A DNA stretch of 36,479 nt from a virus: positions 1-36,479 of IMG/VR virus record IMGVR_UViG_3300031673_000228, one strand, 5' to 3'. The notes under the pieces were generated by a model. It was not told the DNA's origin, ran no database searches, and was given only the letters and a program-made list of their open reading frames with translations. Positions 1 to 7,266 of this stretch are shown here, one piece after another; within the stretch, counting starts at the first letter, position 1, and each line of letters opens with the position of its first letter. Position numbers and translations under genes: made by a program.

Positions 1-1070
1 GCGAGGCGGTCACCGATCCGGTAGGTGTCACCGACCAGACGGCCAGGGTCCACGACGCGAAGCGGACCACCGATGAGACGGTCGGTGTGACGGACACGGT
101 CGTCACTGTCAAGACGATCACCGTCGAGATCACGGAAGCCGTGGCGGTGACGGACTCACCGCTTACTGCGTCCGTCATCGCCCGGACCGTCACCGATGCG
201 GTCGGCGTCACCGACTCTGCTGCTCGGGTCCATGACGCCGTCCGCACGGTGACCGACCCTGTAGGGGTCATCGACGACACCGACGACGTGGTACTCGGTG
301 CTGGCGTCGAAGTCGTGACCGAACCGGTCGGACTCACCGACTCCACCGCCAGAGTCCACGACGCTGTGCGTGCCGCCGTCGATCCGGTCGGCGTCACCGA
401 TGACGTGACAGCAGCGAAGACGATCACCGTGGAGATCATCGAAGCCGTAGGCGTCACGGATGCGGTCAGTGAAGGGGAAGGGAACCGGGAGACGGCGACC
501 GAAGCGGTCGGCGTGACCGACTCCGTAGCCGTCGTCAAGACGATCACCGTCGAGATCACCGACGCTGTAGCTGTCACCGACGACACCACCCCTGTCGAGA
601 CCGGGGGCGGGGTACACCAGAGAACAGCGACCGACCCTGTCGGGGTCACCGATGCGGTCTCGAGGATCGCTCCTGCTGTCCGGGAGATCACCGAACCGGT
701 GGGAGTGACCGACGAGGTCGTAACCGGCAAGACGATCACGGTCGTCATCACAGACTCGGTAGGCGTCACCGACGAGGTGCTGCCGGCGAAGGCGGTAGCC
801 GTCACTGTCACCGAGAACGTCAGCGTCGCGGACTCGTACACGACAGCGTTCAGCTACGGACGGACCATCGACGAGTCCATGGGCGTGACCGATGACACGG
901 CCCGGATACACGACGGGCATTACACGATCACCGACATGGTCGGTGTGACGGACACGATCAACGTCACCGAAGTCGGAGGCGAATACTGGAAGCCGGGACC
1001 GCCGCCCTGGGCGAAGAACCCGGTCCTGTTCAACCCGCACCGGCCACACGACCCGCCGCCCTTCTGGTAG
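1..1070 (+). CDS. Repeat-rich virion fibre protein, C-terminal part (5' end outside window)
   Basis: The frame is open from the left edge (first full codon at position 3), so the ATG at 87 is internal. The visible 355 residues hold about 16 copies of a roughly 20-residue unit with the core (V/I)T(D/E)xVGVTDx. Linkers alternate between an ARVHDAVR-like and a VKTITVE-like type. A proline- and aromatic-rich tail follows (GPPPWAKNP, ending PPPFW). No catalytic motif is seen. The same unit occurs at the C-termini of the proteins at 2640-3092 and 10180-11508. It stands directly before the neck genes, where a capsid-attached fibre would sit. I infer it is the C-terminal half of the gene starting at 35970. 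Function as a surface fibre is inference. Confidence 0.75.
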   Translation, partial: EAVTDPVGVTDQTARVHDAKRTTDETVGVTDTVVTVKTITVEITEAVAVTDSPLTASVIARTVTDAVGVTDSAARVHDAVRTVTDPVGVIDDTDDVVLGAGVEVVTEPVGLTDSTARVHDAVRAAVDPVGVTDDVTAAKTITVEIIEAVGVTDAVSEGEGNRETATEAVGVTDSVAVVKTITVEITDAVAVTDDTTPVETGGGVHQRTATDPVGVTDAVSRIAPAVREITEPVGVTDEVVTGKTITVVITDSVGVTDEVLPAKAVAVTVTENVSVADSYTTAFSYGRTIDESMGVTDDTARIHDGHYTITDMVGVTDTINVTEVGGEYWKPGPPPWAKNPVLFNPHRPHDPPPFW

Positions 1071-1091
1071 CGTTCCAACGAGGAGGACCCG

Positions 1092-1682
1092 ATGCCGCTA
1101 TGCACACAGGACGACGTAGAGAAGCTTCTCCAGATCGACTTCGGAGCCGACCCCGACGCTTCGGTGGCCCAGTACATCGCGCAGGCAGACGCCATCGTCG
1201 TCTCGTACTGCGGACAAGAGTTGGAAGCCGGGGCGAGCCTGACAGCGACGCTCGAAGCCGACCCGGGCCAGACGTGGCTGTTCCTTCCCCGGTTCCCCGT
1301 CACGGCAATCAACTCCGTCACTGAGAATGCGACGGTCCTGACCGTCACCGACGAATACCGCTGGTATCAGGACGGAAGGCTGCGCCGCATGGCAGGCGAC
1401 TTCGACTCGTGGTGGTGGACGGGACCGGACGGCGTCGTGGTGGACTATGACGCAGGGTATTCGACGATCCCCGCCGACGTGACACTCGCCGCAGCGACCC
1501 TCGCCGCCGACCTGTTCAGGCAGGGAGCAGCGTTCGCCGCCCACGGAGTCAACCCCGTCAAGTCCGTGGCGCTCGACGGGTCGGACACGATCACCTACGA
1601 CACGCTCACAGCCACCGGCGAGTTCAGCCTGGGACGTGCCGTCGCGGTCCTCCTCGCCCCCTATCGGAGACGCACGCTATGA
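1092..1682 (+). CDS. Head-tail connector (gp6-like adaptor)
   Basis: 196 residues, ATG preceded by GAGGAGG. The N-terminal TQDDVEKLLQIDF, followed by an acidic helix and a helix with a C-terminal RRRTL tail, is the usual pattern of phage gp6-like head-tail connectors that bind the portal. The middle contains PRFPVTAINSVT and WYQDGRLRR, also common in this family. It is the first neck gene after the head genes, as expected in HK97-like order. The stop overlaps the next start (ATGA at 1679-1682). Family assignment is by motif and position. Confidence 0.75.
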   Translation: MPLCTQDDVEKLLQIDFGADPDASVAQYIAQADAIVVSYCGQELEAGASLTATLEADPGQTWLFLPRFPVTAINSVTENATVLTVTDEYRWYQDGRLRRMAGDFDSWWWTGPDGVVVDYDAGYSTIPADVTLAAATLAADLFRQGAAFAAHGVNPVKSVALDGSDTITYDTLTATGEFSLGRAVAVLLAPYRRRTL

Positions 1683-1819
1683 CGTTCGCCAACTACGCCA
1701 TCATCGCCGTCGCCATCGTCGTCGTGTTCTTCGCCATCGGCGGCTTCGTCTGCTTCCTGGGATGGCTGCGCGAGACGTGGCGGCTCGGAGGGAGAGTGCT
1801 GAATGACCGCGACGACTGA
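1679..1819 (+). CDS. Small single-pass membrane protein
   Basis: 46 residues. It starts in an ATGA overlap with the connector gene and runs 17 bases into the next gene. Residues 4-32 are almost entirely hydrophobic (IIAVAIVVVFFAIGGF), followed by a basic WLRETWRLGGR segment, so one transmembrane helix with a positive inside tail is likely. The tight translational coupling on both sides supports it as a real gene. Function unknown; a membrane protein between neck genes is unusual. Confidence 0.6.
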   Translation: MTFANYAIIAVAIVVVFFAIGGFVCFLGWLRETWRLGGRVLNDRDD

Positions 1820-2216
1820 CGCCGTGACAGAGCTCCGGACGCATTGGGCGACCAGGTTCACCGACGCCGTGACCGTCACACGCATGTCAGGCCGCGGGAC
1901 GTTCAACGAAACGACGCTCGCCTACGACTCCCCTGCGGACGCATCCGTGTATGCCGGTGCGGCTCTCATCCGTCCCGGCACCAACGTCGATCGCACCCAG
2001 TACGGCGAACAGTTCGTGACGGGCAGGCCGATGCTCGTCTACGTCGTCCACGACGCCGCCGTGTTCGAAGTCGAAGACCTCGTGACGGTCACAGCCTGCG
2101 TCTACAACCCGGCGCTCGTCGGCCAGTCGCTGCGCATCGTCGCCTACGAATACGACTCCTACCAGACACGCATCGAACTCGTCTGCCGCTACGACGAGGG
2201 GGCCGGATATGTCTAG
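1803..2216 (+). CDS. Head closure / neck protein (DUF6093-like)
   Basis: 137 residues, mostly predicted beta structure. The layout (N-terminal helix, VTVTRMSGRGTF..TTLAY, then GAALIRP, and a C-terminal LRIVAYEYDSYQTRIEL segment) matches the phage neck proteins collected as DUF6093, a likely head-tail stopper. Position between connector and gp10-like protein agrees. It starts inside the preceding small gene and overlaps the next by 8 bases. Family from recall; not searched. Confidence 0.6.
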   Translation: MTATTDAVTELRTHWATRFTDAVTVTRMSGRGTFNETTLAYDSPADASVYAGAALIRPGTNVDRTQYGEQFVTGRPMLVYVVHDAAVFEVEDLVTVTACVYNPALVGQSLRIVAYEYDSYQTRIELVCRYDEGAGYV

Positions 2217-2643
2217 CGGCTGGGTCGACATCGACGACCATGGCGTGGCGTTCCTCATCCACGACCTCGAGGACGCCTCCCGGAACGTCAAGGACCGCGT
2301 CGGGGACGTCTACCAGGCGTCCGGTCCGACGTTCGTGAGGACGATGAAACGCGTCGTCCGCAAAGACACTCACACCCTCGAGAAGTCGCTGCACTTCACC
2401 GTCAACCGCAGGATGCCGCGGCTCCGGTTGGGGTCGCTGAAACGGAACAAGAATCCCAAGTCGGGGCAGCTGGCGCAAACCTACGCCGGATATGTGCATG
2501 ACGGGACGTGGAAGATGGACCCGAATCCGTACACCCAGATCGCCATCGACAAGCACACGACCGAGCAGAGCAGTTTCATGCGTGGGATGCGAAAGGCCGG
2601 GGTCGCGAACCTTGGCAGATCGACCGGAGGAGGCCGCTTCTGA
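2209..2643 (+). CDS. HK97 gp10-like neck/minor tail component
   Basis: 144 residues, basic. It contains helices rich in Arg/Lys and the motif AQTYAGYVHDGT, which resembles the YAxxVExGT-type motif of HK97 gp10-like neck proteins. The N-terminal half (DLEDASRNVKDRVGDVY) is a probable amphipathic helix. It lies third in the neck block, the usual place for gp10, and its stop (TGA, 2641-2643) overlaps the likely CTG start of the next gene. Confidence 0.6.
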   Translation: MSSGWVDIDDHGVAFLIHDLEDASRNVKDRVGDVYQASGPTFVRTMKRVVRKDTHTLEKSLHFTVNRRMPRLRLGSLKRNKNPKSGQLAQTYAGYVHDGTWKMDPNPYTQIAIDKHTTEQSSFMRGMRKAGVANLGRSTGGGRF

Positions 2644-3092
2644 GACTCCTGACTGACGCCGTGTACGCCGCCCTCGGAGCCGGGGGGCGCCGCATAGGTG
2701 ACGCCCATGCCCCTGCCGACACGACCAGACCCTACGCCGTCCTGTATCCCCTCTACGTTGGCGGTCGTGACGGGCCTGACAGCGACTGGCAGGCTGACGG
2801 CTGGTATGAGTATCAGGTGACGTCGGTGGGTGACACGAGGATGCAAGCCGAGGGGCTCGCCGACGAACTCCGTGTCCGGCTCCTCGCTTCGACCCTCACC
2901 GTCAACGGCTTCGCGACGGGGCCGATCAACCTGTCCGACGACGTGGGTGTGGAACGGGACGACGACGTGCAGCCCCCCATCTACTACACGATCCAGATGT
3001 ATTCGATCTTCGCCACGCCGGACGTCACCGCGTACACCCGCAGCGTCACGGAACCCGTCGGCGTCACTGACTCGGTGACGACCGTCCCGTAG
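2640..3092 (+). CDS. Tail completion protein with VGVTD C-terminal tag
   Basis: About 150 residues. No ATG lies near the expected start. A CTG at 2640 overlaps the upstream stop as CTGA and sits 6 bases after a strong Shine-Dalgarno GGAGGAGG (2626-2633). From it the protein begins (M)RLLTDAVYAALGA, typical for tail completion (tail-terminator) proteins, with RPYAVLYPL and an EYQVTSVG strand after it. The GTG at 2661 is an alternative start. The final 15 residues (VTEPVGVTDSVTTVP) are a copy of the repeat that dominates the protein at the left edge, added after the normal domain. Its 3' end overlaps the opposite-strand HTH gene. Confidence 0.65.
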   Translation: MRLLTDAVYAALGAGGRRIGDAHAPADTTRPYAVLYPLYVGGRDGPDSDWQADGWYEYQVTSVGDTRMQAEGLADELRVRLLASTLTVNGFATGPINLSDDVGVERDDDVQPPIYYTIQMYSIFATPDVTAYTRSVTEPVGVTDSVTTVP

Positions 3093-3282
3093 CTCTCGCC
3101 CATCTGAGGATCGTGGACGCCCGCCACACCGGACCTCCCTCCAACGGCCAGTCCGGTTCGGGCATGGCTCCCCGATGGTGCCACTGGTCGACGGTGTTGC
3201 GTTTCACGCCTAAGAGGACGGCGACTTCGGCGGGGCCGATGATCGTGTCAGTCTCGGGCCTCGACTGGTTCCCTGGGATCAC
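3064..3282 (-). CDS. Small HTH DNA-binding protein (excisionase/MerR-like)
   Basis: 72 residues, GTG start at 3282. Residues 14-60 read IIGPAEVAVLLGVKRNTVDQ, then W, H, and GAMPEPDWPLEGGPVWR: a winged HTH of the HTH_17/AlpA/excisionase type. The WR..TILRWA ending (helix after the wing) is characteristic. It runs against all surrounding structural genes. A TAGAAT hexamer lies 7 bases before the start, suggesting a leaderless transcript. It could be a regulator or recombination directionality factor; no integrase is present, so regulator is favoured. Confidence 0.7.
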   Translation of the reverse strand: MIPGNQSRPETDTIIGPAEVAVLLGVKRNTVDQWHHRGAMPEPDWPLEGGPVWRASTILRWARATGRSSPSQ

Positions 3283-3289
3283 GCGTCAG

Positions 3290-3335
3290 ATTCTATGACA
3301 CGGTGTTGGCCGCTGCGGGCCGGGGCGTGTAGCCT
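3290..3335. promoter_or_regulatory. Divergent promoter pair with leaderless starts
   Basis: On the minus strand TAGAAT (3290-3295) stands 7 bases before the GTG of the HTH gene. On the plus strand TAGCCT (3330-3335) stands 6 bases before the ATG at 3342, with a weak TTGGCC at 3306-3311 (18-base spacer). Both fit the TANNNT -10 element of actinobacterial promoters, and both would put transcription at or next to the start codon. Neither gene has a Shine-Dalgarno sequence. This is sequence reading only. Confidence 0.45.
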
Positions 3336-3341
3336 CACGGC

Positions 3342-3491
3342 ATGGAGTTCATCACCATTCACCACCCGAAGCTCAAGTTGGAGGCCGTGGTCGCCCGTTC
3401 CACGTTCGACAACCTGGCTCCTAAGGGGTGGAAGGAAGGCGCTCTGCCTTCACCGAAACGGGACAAGTCGTCTACCACGGAGGATGAATAA
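3342..3491 (+). CDS. Small protein before the tail tube gene
   Basis: 49 residues. The pattern MEFITIHHP..KLEAVVARSTF, then LAPKGWKEG, resembles a short phage module of a beta strand, a small helix and a GW turn often found next to head or tail genes. The charged C-terminus (KRDKSSTTEDE) looks flexible. Its stop overlaps the start of the tail tube gene (TAATG). It begins a new transcription unit behind the TAGCCT hexamer. Function unknown. Confidence 0.55.
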   Translation: MEFITIHHPKLKLEAVVARSTFDNLAPKGWKEGALPSPKRDKSSTTEDE

Positions 3492-3976
3492 TGGTCCGCT
3501 ACGTTCCAGAAGGAAACATCGAGTTCTCGTATGTCGCTGCAATCTCAGTCCCCGCCGCGCCGACGTCGACAGAGTTGAATGGCGGCGTCGATCTGACGGC
3601 GTTCTCCGTCGGAGACTTGGACATGCCGTTCGAGGGTTCCACGGCTGACGCTGCGGACCTGTCGTCCCGGTTCAACAAGACCGCCCCCGGCGACTACGGA
3701 GGCCAGGCAGGCTCCGCGACGTTCTACAAGGAGAAGCTCCTCGCCGACGACACGGCATGGACGACGCTCCCCATCGGCACCACCGGCTATCTCGTCGTCG
3801 CCACCCGCGGCCTCGCGACTCCCGGCACGTTCGCCATCGCGGACGTCGTGACGATCTACACCATCGAAGTCCTGTCACGGTCCATCGCAGGGCAGGCTCG
3901 GAACACGACGACCAGGTTCCAAGTCCAGTTCGCGATCACCGAGGAGCCGACCGAAGACTACGCGATCGTTGCCTGA
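3491..3976 (+). CDS. Major tail tube protein
   Basis: 161 residues. It has alternating beta strands (NIEFSYVAAISVPAAPTSTE, TGYLVVATRG, VQFAITEEP) and lies directly before the frameshifted chaperone pair, the fixed position of the major tail protein in siphoviruses. The segment FYKEKLLADDTAWTTL and the closing RFQVQFAIT strand agree with a tube monomer. The stop overlaps the next start (TGATG). The call rests on order and fold pattern, not on a signature motif. Confidence 0.7.
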   Translation: MVRYVPEGNIEFSYVAAISVPAAPTSTELNGGVDLTAFSVGDLDMPFEGSTADAADLSSRFNKTAPGDYGGQAGSATFYKEKLLADDTAWTTLPIGTTGYLVVATRGLATPGTFAIADVVTIYTIEVLSRSIAGQARNTTTRFQVQFAITEEPTEDYAIVA

Positions 3977-4518
3977 TGAACATCGCTGACGTCATCGCAG
4001 CGAAGCGTCCCCGCACGACGACGGTGTGGATGCTTCTCGACGACGCGCTGGCCGCCGAGAGGGACAGGTTGCTCAAGGACCTGTCCCTCGCCGAGCGGCA
4101 GGACACGTGGATCAACCGTCGCCCCATCGCGCCCGGGATGCGCGAACGGCTCGTCGAACTCGACCAGCTCATTCACGACGCGAGAGTGCCGTTCACTTTC
4201 AAGGCGATGGGACGTTCCCGGTGGGTGGAACTCGTCGAGGAGTTCACCGACGACAAGACTGGCGAGTTGGACATTGAAGGATTCGGTCCGCTCATGCTCT
4301 CTGAGTCGTCGGTCGATCCTGAGACGGGCGGCCAGTGGATGACGGCCGACGACGTGAAGACACTGTGGAAGGAGTGGTCGGCAGCGGAGACGGAGGAACT
4401 CTACATCGCGTGCTTCCGACTCAACAGGGAGGTCCGTGACATCCCTTTCATCGGCGCCGTTACCGACGAGACGGCGAACTCAGACTCGAACTCGATTACT
4501 GCGGACCCCGAGGACTAG
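3976..4518 (+). CDS. Tail assembly chaperone, short form (gpG-like)
   Basis: 180 residues, rich in helices and acidic residues (RERLVELDQLIHDARVPFTF, WVELVEEFTDD). It lies between the tail tube and tape measure genes, the invariant place of gpG-type chaperones. A perfect slippery heptamer CCCTTTC lies at 4443-4449 near its 3' end, and the -1 frame beyond it is open and protein-like, as in lambda G/GT. The ordinary product ends at TAG 4516-4518. Confidence 0.8.
   Translation: MNIADVIAAKRPRTTTVWMLLDDALAAERDRLLKDLSLAERQDTWINRRPIAPGMRERLVELDQLIHDARVPFTFKAMGRSRWVELVEEFTDDKTGELDIEGFGPLMLSESSVDPETGGQWMTADDVKTLWKEWSAAETEELYIACFRLNREVRDIPFIGAVTDETANSDSNSITADPED
4443..4449 (+). other. -1 ribosomal frameshift site CCCTTTC
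   Basis: In the zero frame the codons are ATC CCT TTC ATC, so the heptamer reads C CCT TTC (X XXY YYZ). After a -1 slip the tRNAs re-pair with CCC and TTT. The -1 frame is then open to 4787. A second possible single-codon slip is CCCC at 4506-4509, closer to the stop. The heptamer is the better candidate because it fits the canonical pattern. Confidence 0.65.
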
Positions 4519-4787
4519 CGCACTCGGCGTTTCTCGAATGGGACCCGCAGGATCAGGGGAAGGCGTTGGCGTGGCAACTCGAGCAGGGCAGCAAGTGTGG
4601 AAGGTGCGGCACGTATTCGTGGGAGTGGGGCACCGACGAGGAGCCTGTGGACGCCTACGACGCGGACGGGCTGTTGTGTCACGGATGCGAACGGCTCGAC
4701 ACGGAGAAGCTACGTCGCGAGGACCAGCCGCGACTCCCGGGTGTAGACGTCGTCCTCTACCGGAAGGCTGCTGCTGATGGCCCGTAA
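4449..4787 (+). CDS. Tail assembly chaperone frameshift extension (gpGT-like)
   Basis: Read in the -1 frame from 4449 after slippage, giving a fusion of about 270 residues with the 3976 gene. The extension contains LAHSAFLEWDPQDQGKALAW, the conserved F-L-x-W...KALAW pattern of many siphoviral GT extensions. CGRC and CHGC pairs follow, able to hold one zinc ion. It overlaps the tape measure start (4777), as usual. No ATG or good ribosome site exists for independent translation; the first candidate, TTG 4566, lies inside the conserved part. Confidence 0.7.
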   Translation, partial: HRRRYRRDGELRLELDYCGPRGLAHSAFLEWDPQDQGKALAWQLEQGSKCGRCGTYSWEWGTDEEPVDAYDADGLLCHGCERLDTEKLRREDQPRLPGVDVVLYRKAAADGP

Positions 4788-7266
4788 CGTCTACATCGAC
4801 ATCAAGGCGAGGACCGCGCAGTATGAACGGTCGCTCGCGAAGGCGACGCTCTCGACGCAGGGCTTCTCGGCGTCGCTCGGCAACGTCGCGAAGAAGGCCG
4901 CGCTCGGCGGTCTGGCTGCCGCAGCCGTAGGGGTCGCTGCCATCGGCGCCGCTGCCGTCGCGGTCGGCGTCAAAGCGGCGACGGCGTTCGCCGGGTTCGA
5001 GAAGTCCTTGTCCCAGATTGAGGGCCTGGTCGGCATCGCACACGACGAGGTGGTCGGCTTCGGTGACGCCATCAAGGAACTCTCTGTCGTGACAGCGACG
5101 GGTCCGCAGGAACTGGCCGAGGCCATGTTCTTCATCACGTCCGCTGGCTTGGAGGGCGCCGAGGCGCTCGACGCGCTCGAAGTGTCAGCGAAAGCGTCCG
5201 CTGCCGGTCTGGGCGAGACGGCTGTGATCGCGGACGTCGTCACGTCTGCGATGAACGCCTACGGTCCCGCCATCGGCGGCGCTGCGGAAGCCACCGACGT
5301 CTTGGTGGCTGCGGTTCGGGAGGGTAAGGCAGCTGCCCCAGAGTTGGCGGGTTCGTTGGGCCGTGTCATTCCCATCGCTTCACAGATGGGCGTCACGTTC
5401 GACCAGGTAGGCGCGGCTGTGGCTGCCATGACGAGGGTCGGTCTGGACGCTGCGGAATCGTCCACGGCGCTGCGGTCCATCCTCAACTCGCTGCTGGCCC
5501 CCGGCAACGACGCCAAGAAGGCGCTCCAAGAGGTCGGCCTGTCCGCTGCGGGACTGCGCGACGAGTTGCGTAACAAAGGACTGTTCGAGACGTTGCAGAC
5601 GTTGACGGTCGCGTTCGACGGACAGGACGAAGCCACGTCCCGGGTGTTCGGCAACGTGCGAGCCCTGACGGGCGTCATGTCACTCATGGGATCGAACGCC
5701 GACGCGACGCGTGACATCTTCGACGAACTCGCCAACTCCACCGGGAGCCTCGATACGGCGTTCGGTGTCGCCGCCGAGACTGGGGCGTTCGCATTCGAGC
5801 AGGCCAAGGCCAGGATCGACGTGGCGCTCCTCGACGTGGGCGAAACGATCCTCCCGAAGCTCGCTGACGCTCTCGAGACGATCATGCCGATGATCCCCGA
5901 CCTGATCTCGTCGCTTGGCGACCTTGCGATCAGTCTCGTCGAGTTGGGATCGACAGCGATCCCCTACGTCGTTGACGGCTTCTACGAGGCAGAGTTGGCG
6001 GTCATCAAGTTCGAGACGGGACTCCTCAGGTTGGAGAGGTTCACCGGCACCGGCATCCTCGGAGTGGTCGGTGACTTGAACTCGTTGGTCGGCGGCTCCC
6101 GGTCGGATTGGGACGCCGACAAGCAAGCGAAACTCGACTGGCTCGAAGTCCAGCAGCGCGTCATGAAACGGATGCACGAAGGCATGCCAGCAGAGGCGGC
6201 GGCGGCCAGGGCGATGGCTGAACTCACCGACGCCAACATTGTCTCCGCGGACTCGATGCGAATGGTTCAAGAGCAGGCGGGACTGACGGACGCCGAGATC
6301 GTGACCCTCGTCGGCACCGGAGGCAGGTTCGCCCAGACGTGGGGACTGACGACAGAGCAGGTCAACGCGTTGCGAGGCGCCCTGGAAGATCAGAAGACCA
6401 CGATGCGCGGCGACCTCATCAAGTCGATGGGAGAGGCGTCTTCGGGCAACGAGGAACTCGGCAATACGGCCAGGTGGGCAGAGTCCGCGATCAGCGACGA
6501 AGCGGCAGCGCTCGGCGGCGACATCCTCCCGGCCCTCTCCGACTTCCAGGAAGGGCTCCTCGCTGCACTCGACGCTCAGGAATCACTCGCCCTGGCGGTC
6601 CAGGCGTTCGCGGACCCGACGTTCAAGGCTGTCGCTGCGATGAAGAAGCTGACGACAGCGAACGAGAAGCTCGCCGAAGTCCAAGAGGACAACGACGCTA
6701 CGGCTGCGGATCTGGCTGCGGCGCAACTCGCCGTCGTCGAAGCGACACTCGCGGCGCAAGGCGCACTGGACTCGTTGACGCCGATGGCGCTCGAAGCGGC
6801 GCTGGAAGCCATCACGACAGCGCTCGGCATATCCGACGAGGAGGCCCGCGCTCTGCTCGAGACGCTCGGCATCCTCGACGGCTCGCAAGTCAACACCGTC
6901 ATCGAAGTCAACACCCGTTTCACGACGACGGGGTCTCCGCTGTTGAACAACATGGAGGAGATCCTTGCCACCAAAGCGGAAGCCCTCCCAGACGAATGGA
7001 CGCCACCGAAGGACTACCACCTCGGCGGCGTCGTCCCCGGCCCTATGGGGCTGGCGCAACTCGCGGTCGTGCATGGCGGCGAGGAAGTCATCACACCGTC
7101 GGACCGTGCGCTGCGACCATCCGGTTCGTTCACGACGAACACGTCATCGAACTCGGTCACCGTCAACGTCATCGACTCGAACCACCGGGACCTGCAAGGC
7201 GACATCGCGACCGGCCTCATCCGTGCCGGAGTCACCGGCCAAGTCGATCTGATCGGAGCGTACTGA
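4777..7266 (+). CDS. Tail tape measure protein
   Basis: 829 residues, the longest gene. Residues 1-70 include a hydrophobic Ala/Gly-rich stretch (AALGGLAAAAVGVAAIGAAA). Residues 70-240 follow the TP901-type tape measure domain: FEKSLSQIEGLVGI, then GPQELAEAMFFITSAGLEG and GVTFDQVGAAVAAMTRVGLD. Long helices rich in Ala/Glu come after (around 590-690), and a C-terminal GG(V/E)-containing beta region. It sets tail length and passes into the tail tube. It is short for siphoviruses, predicting a fairly short tail. Confidence 0.9.
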   Translation: MARNVYIDIKARTAQYERSLAKATLSTQGFSASLGNVAKKAALGGLAAAAVGVAAIGAAAVAVGVKAATAFAGFEKSLSQIEGLVGIAHDEVVGFGDAIKELSVVTATGPQELAEAMFFITSAGLEGAEALDALEVSAKASAAGLGETAVIADVVTSAMNAYGPAIGGAAEATDVLVAAVREGKAAAPELAGSLGRVIPIASQMGVTFDQVGAAVAAMTRVGLDAAESSTALRSILNSLLAPGNDAKKALQEVGLSAAGLRDELRNKGLFETLQTLTVAFDGQDEATSRVFGNVRALTGVMSLMGSNADATRDIFDELANSTGSLDTAFGVAAETGAFAFEQAKARIDVALLDVGETILPKLADALETIMPMIPDLISSLGDLAISLVELGSTAIPYVVDGFYEAELAVIKFETGLLRLERFTGTGILGVVGDLNSLVGGSRSDWDADKQAKLDWLEVQQRVMKRMHEGMPAEAAAARAMAELTDANIVSADSMRMVQEQAGLTDAEIVTLVGTGGRFAQTWGLTTEQVNALRGALEDQKTTMRGDLIKSMGEASSGNEELGNTARWAESAISDEAAALGGDILPALSDFQEGLLAALDAQESLALAVQAFADPTFKAVAAMKKLTTANEKLAEVQEDNDATAADLAAAQLAVVEATLAAQGALDSLTPMALEAALEAITTALGISDEEARALLETLGILDGSQVNTVIEVNTRFTTTGSPLLNNMEEILATKAEALPDEWTPPKDYHLGGVVPGPMGLAQLAVVHGGEEVITPSDRALRPSGSFTTNTSSNSVTVNVIDSNHRDLQGDIATGLIRAGVTGQVDLIGAY

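Noticed and set aside
156-1049. Long minus-strand frame opposite the VGVTD repeats
   Set aside because: It is the mirror of repetitive GC-rich codons; no ribosome site and composition is Arg/Asp/Val-rich nonsense.
1-1070. CRISPR array or DNA-level tandem repeat at the left edge
   Set aside because: The repeat is at the protein level with an open reading frame and variable third bases; there are no constant repeats and unique spacers.
3757-3975. Upstream extension of the chaperone gene
   Set aside because: Overlaps the tail tube gene in another frame; the ATG at 3976 forms the usual TGATG junction.
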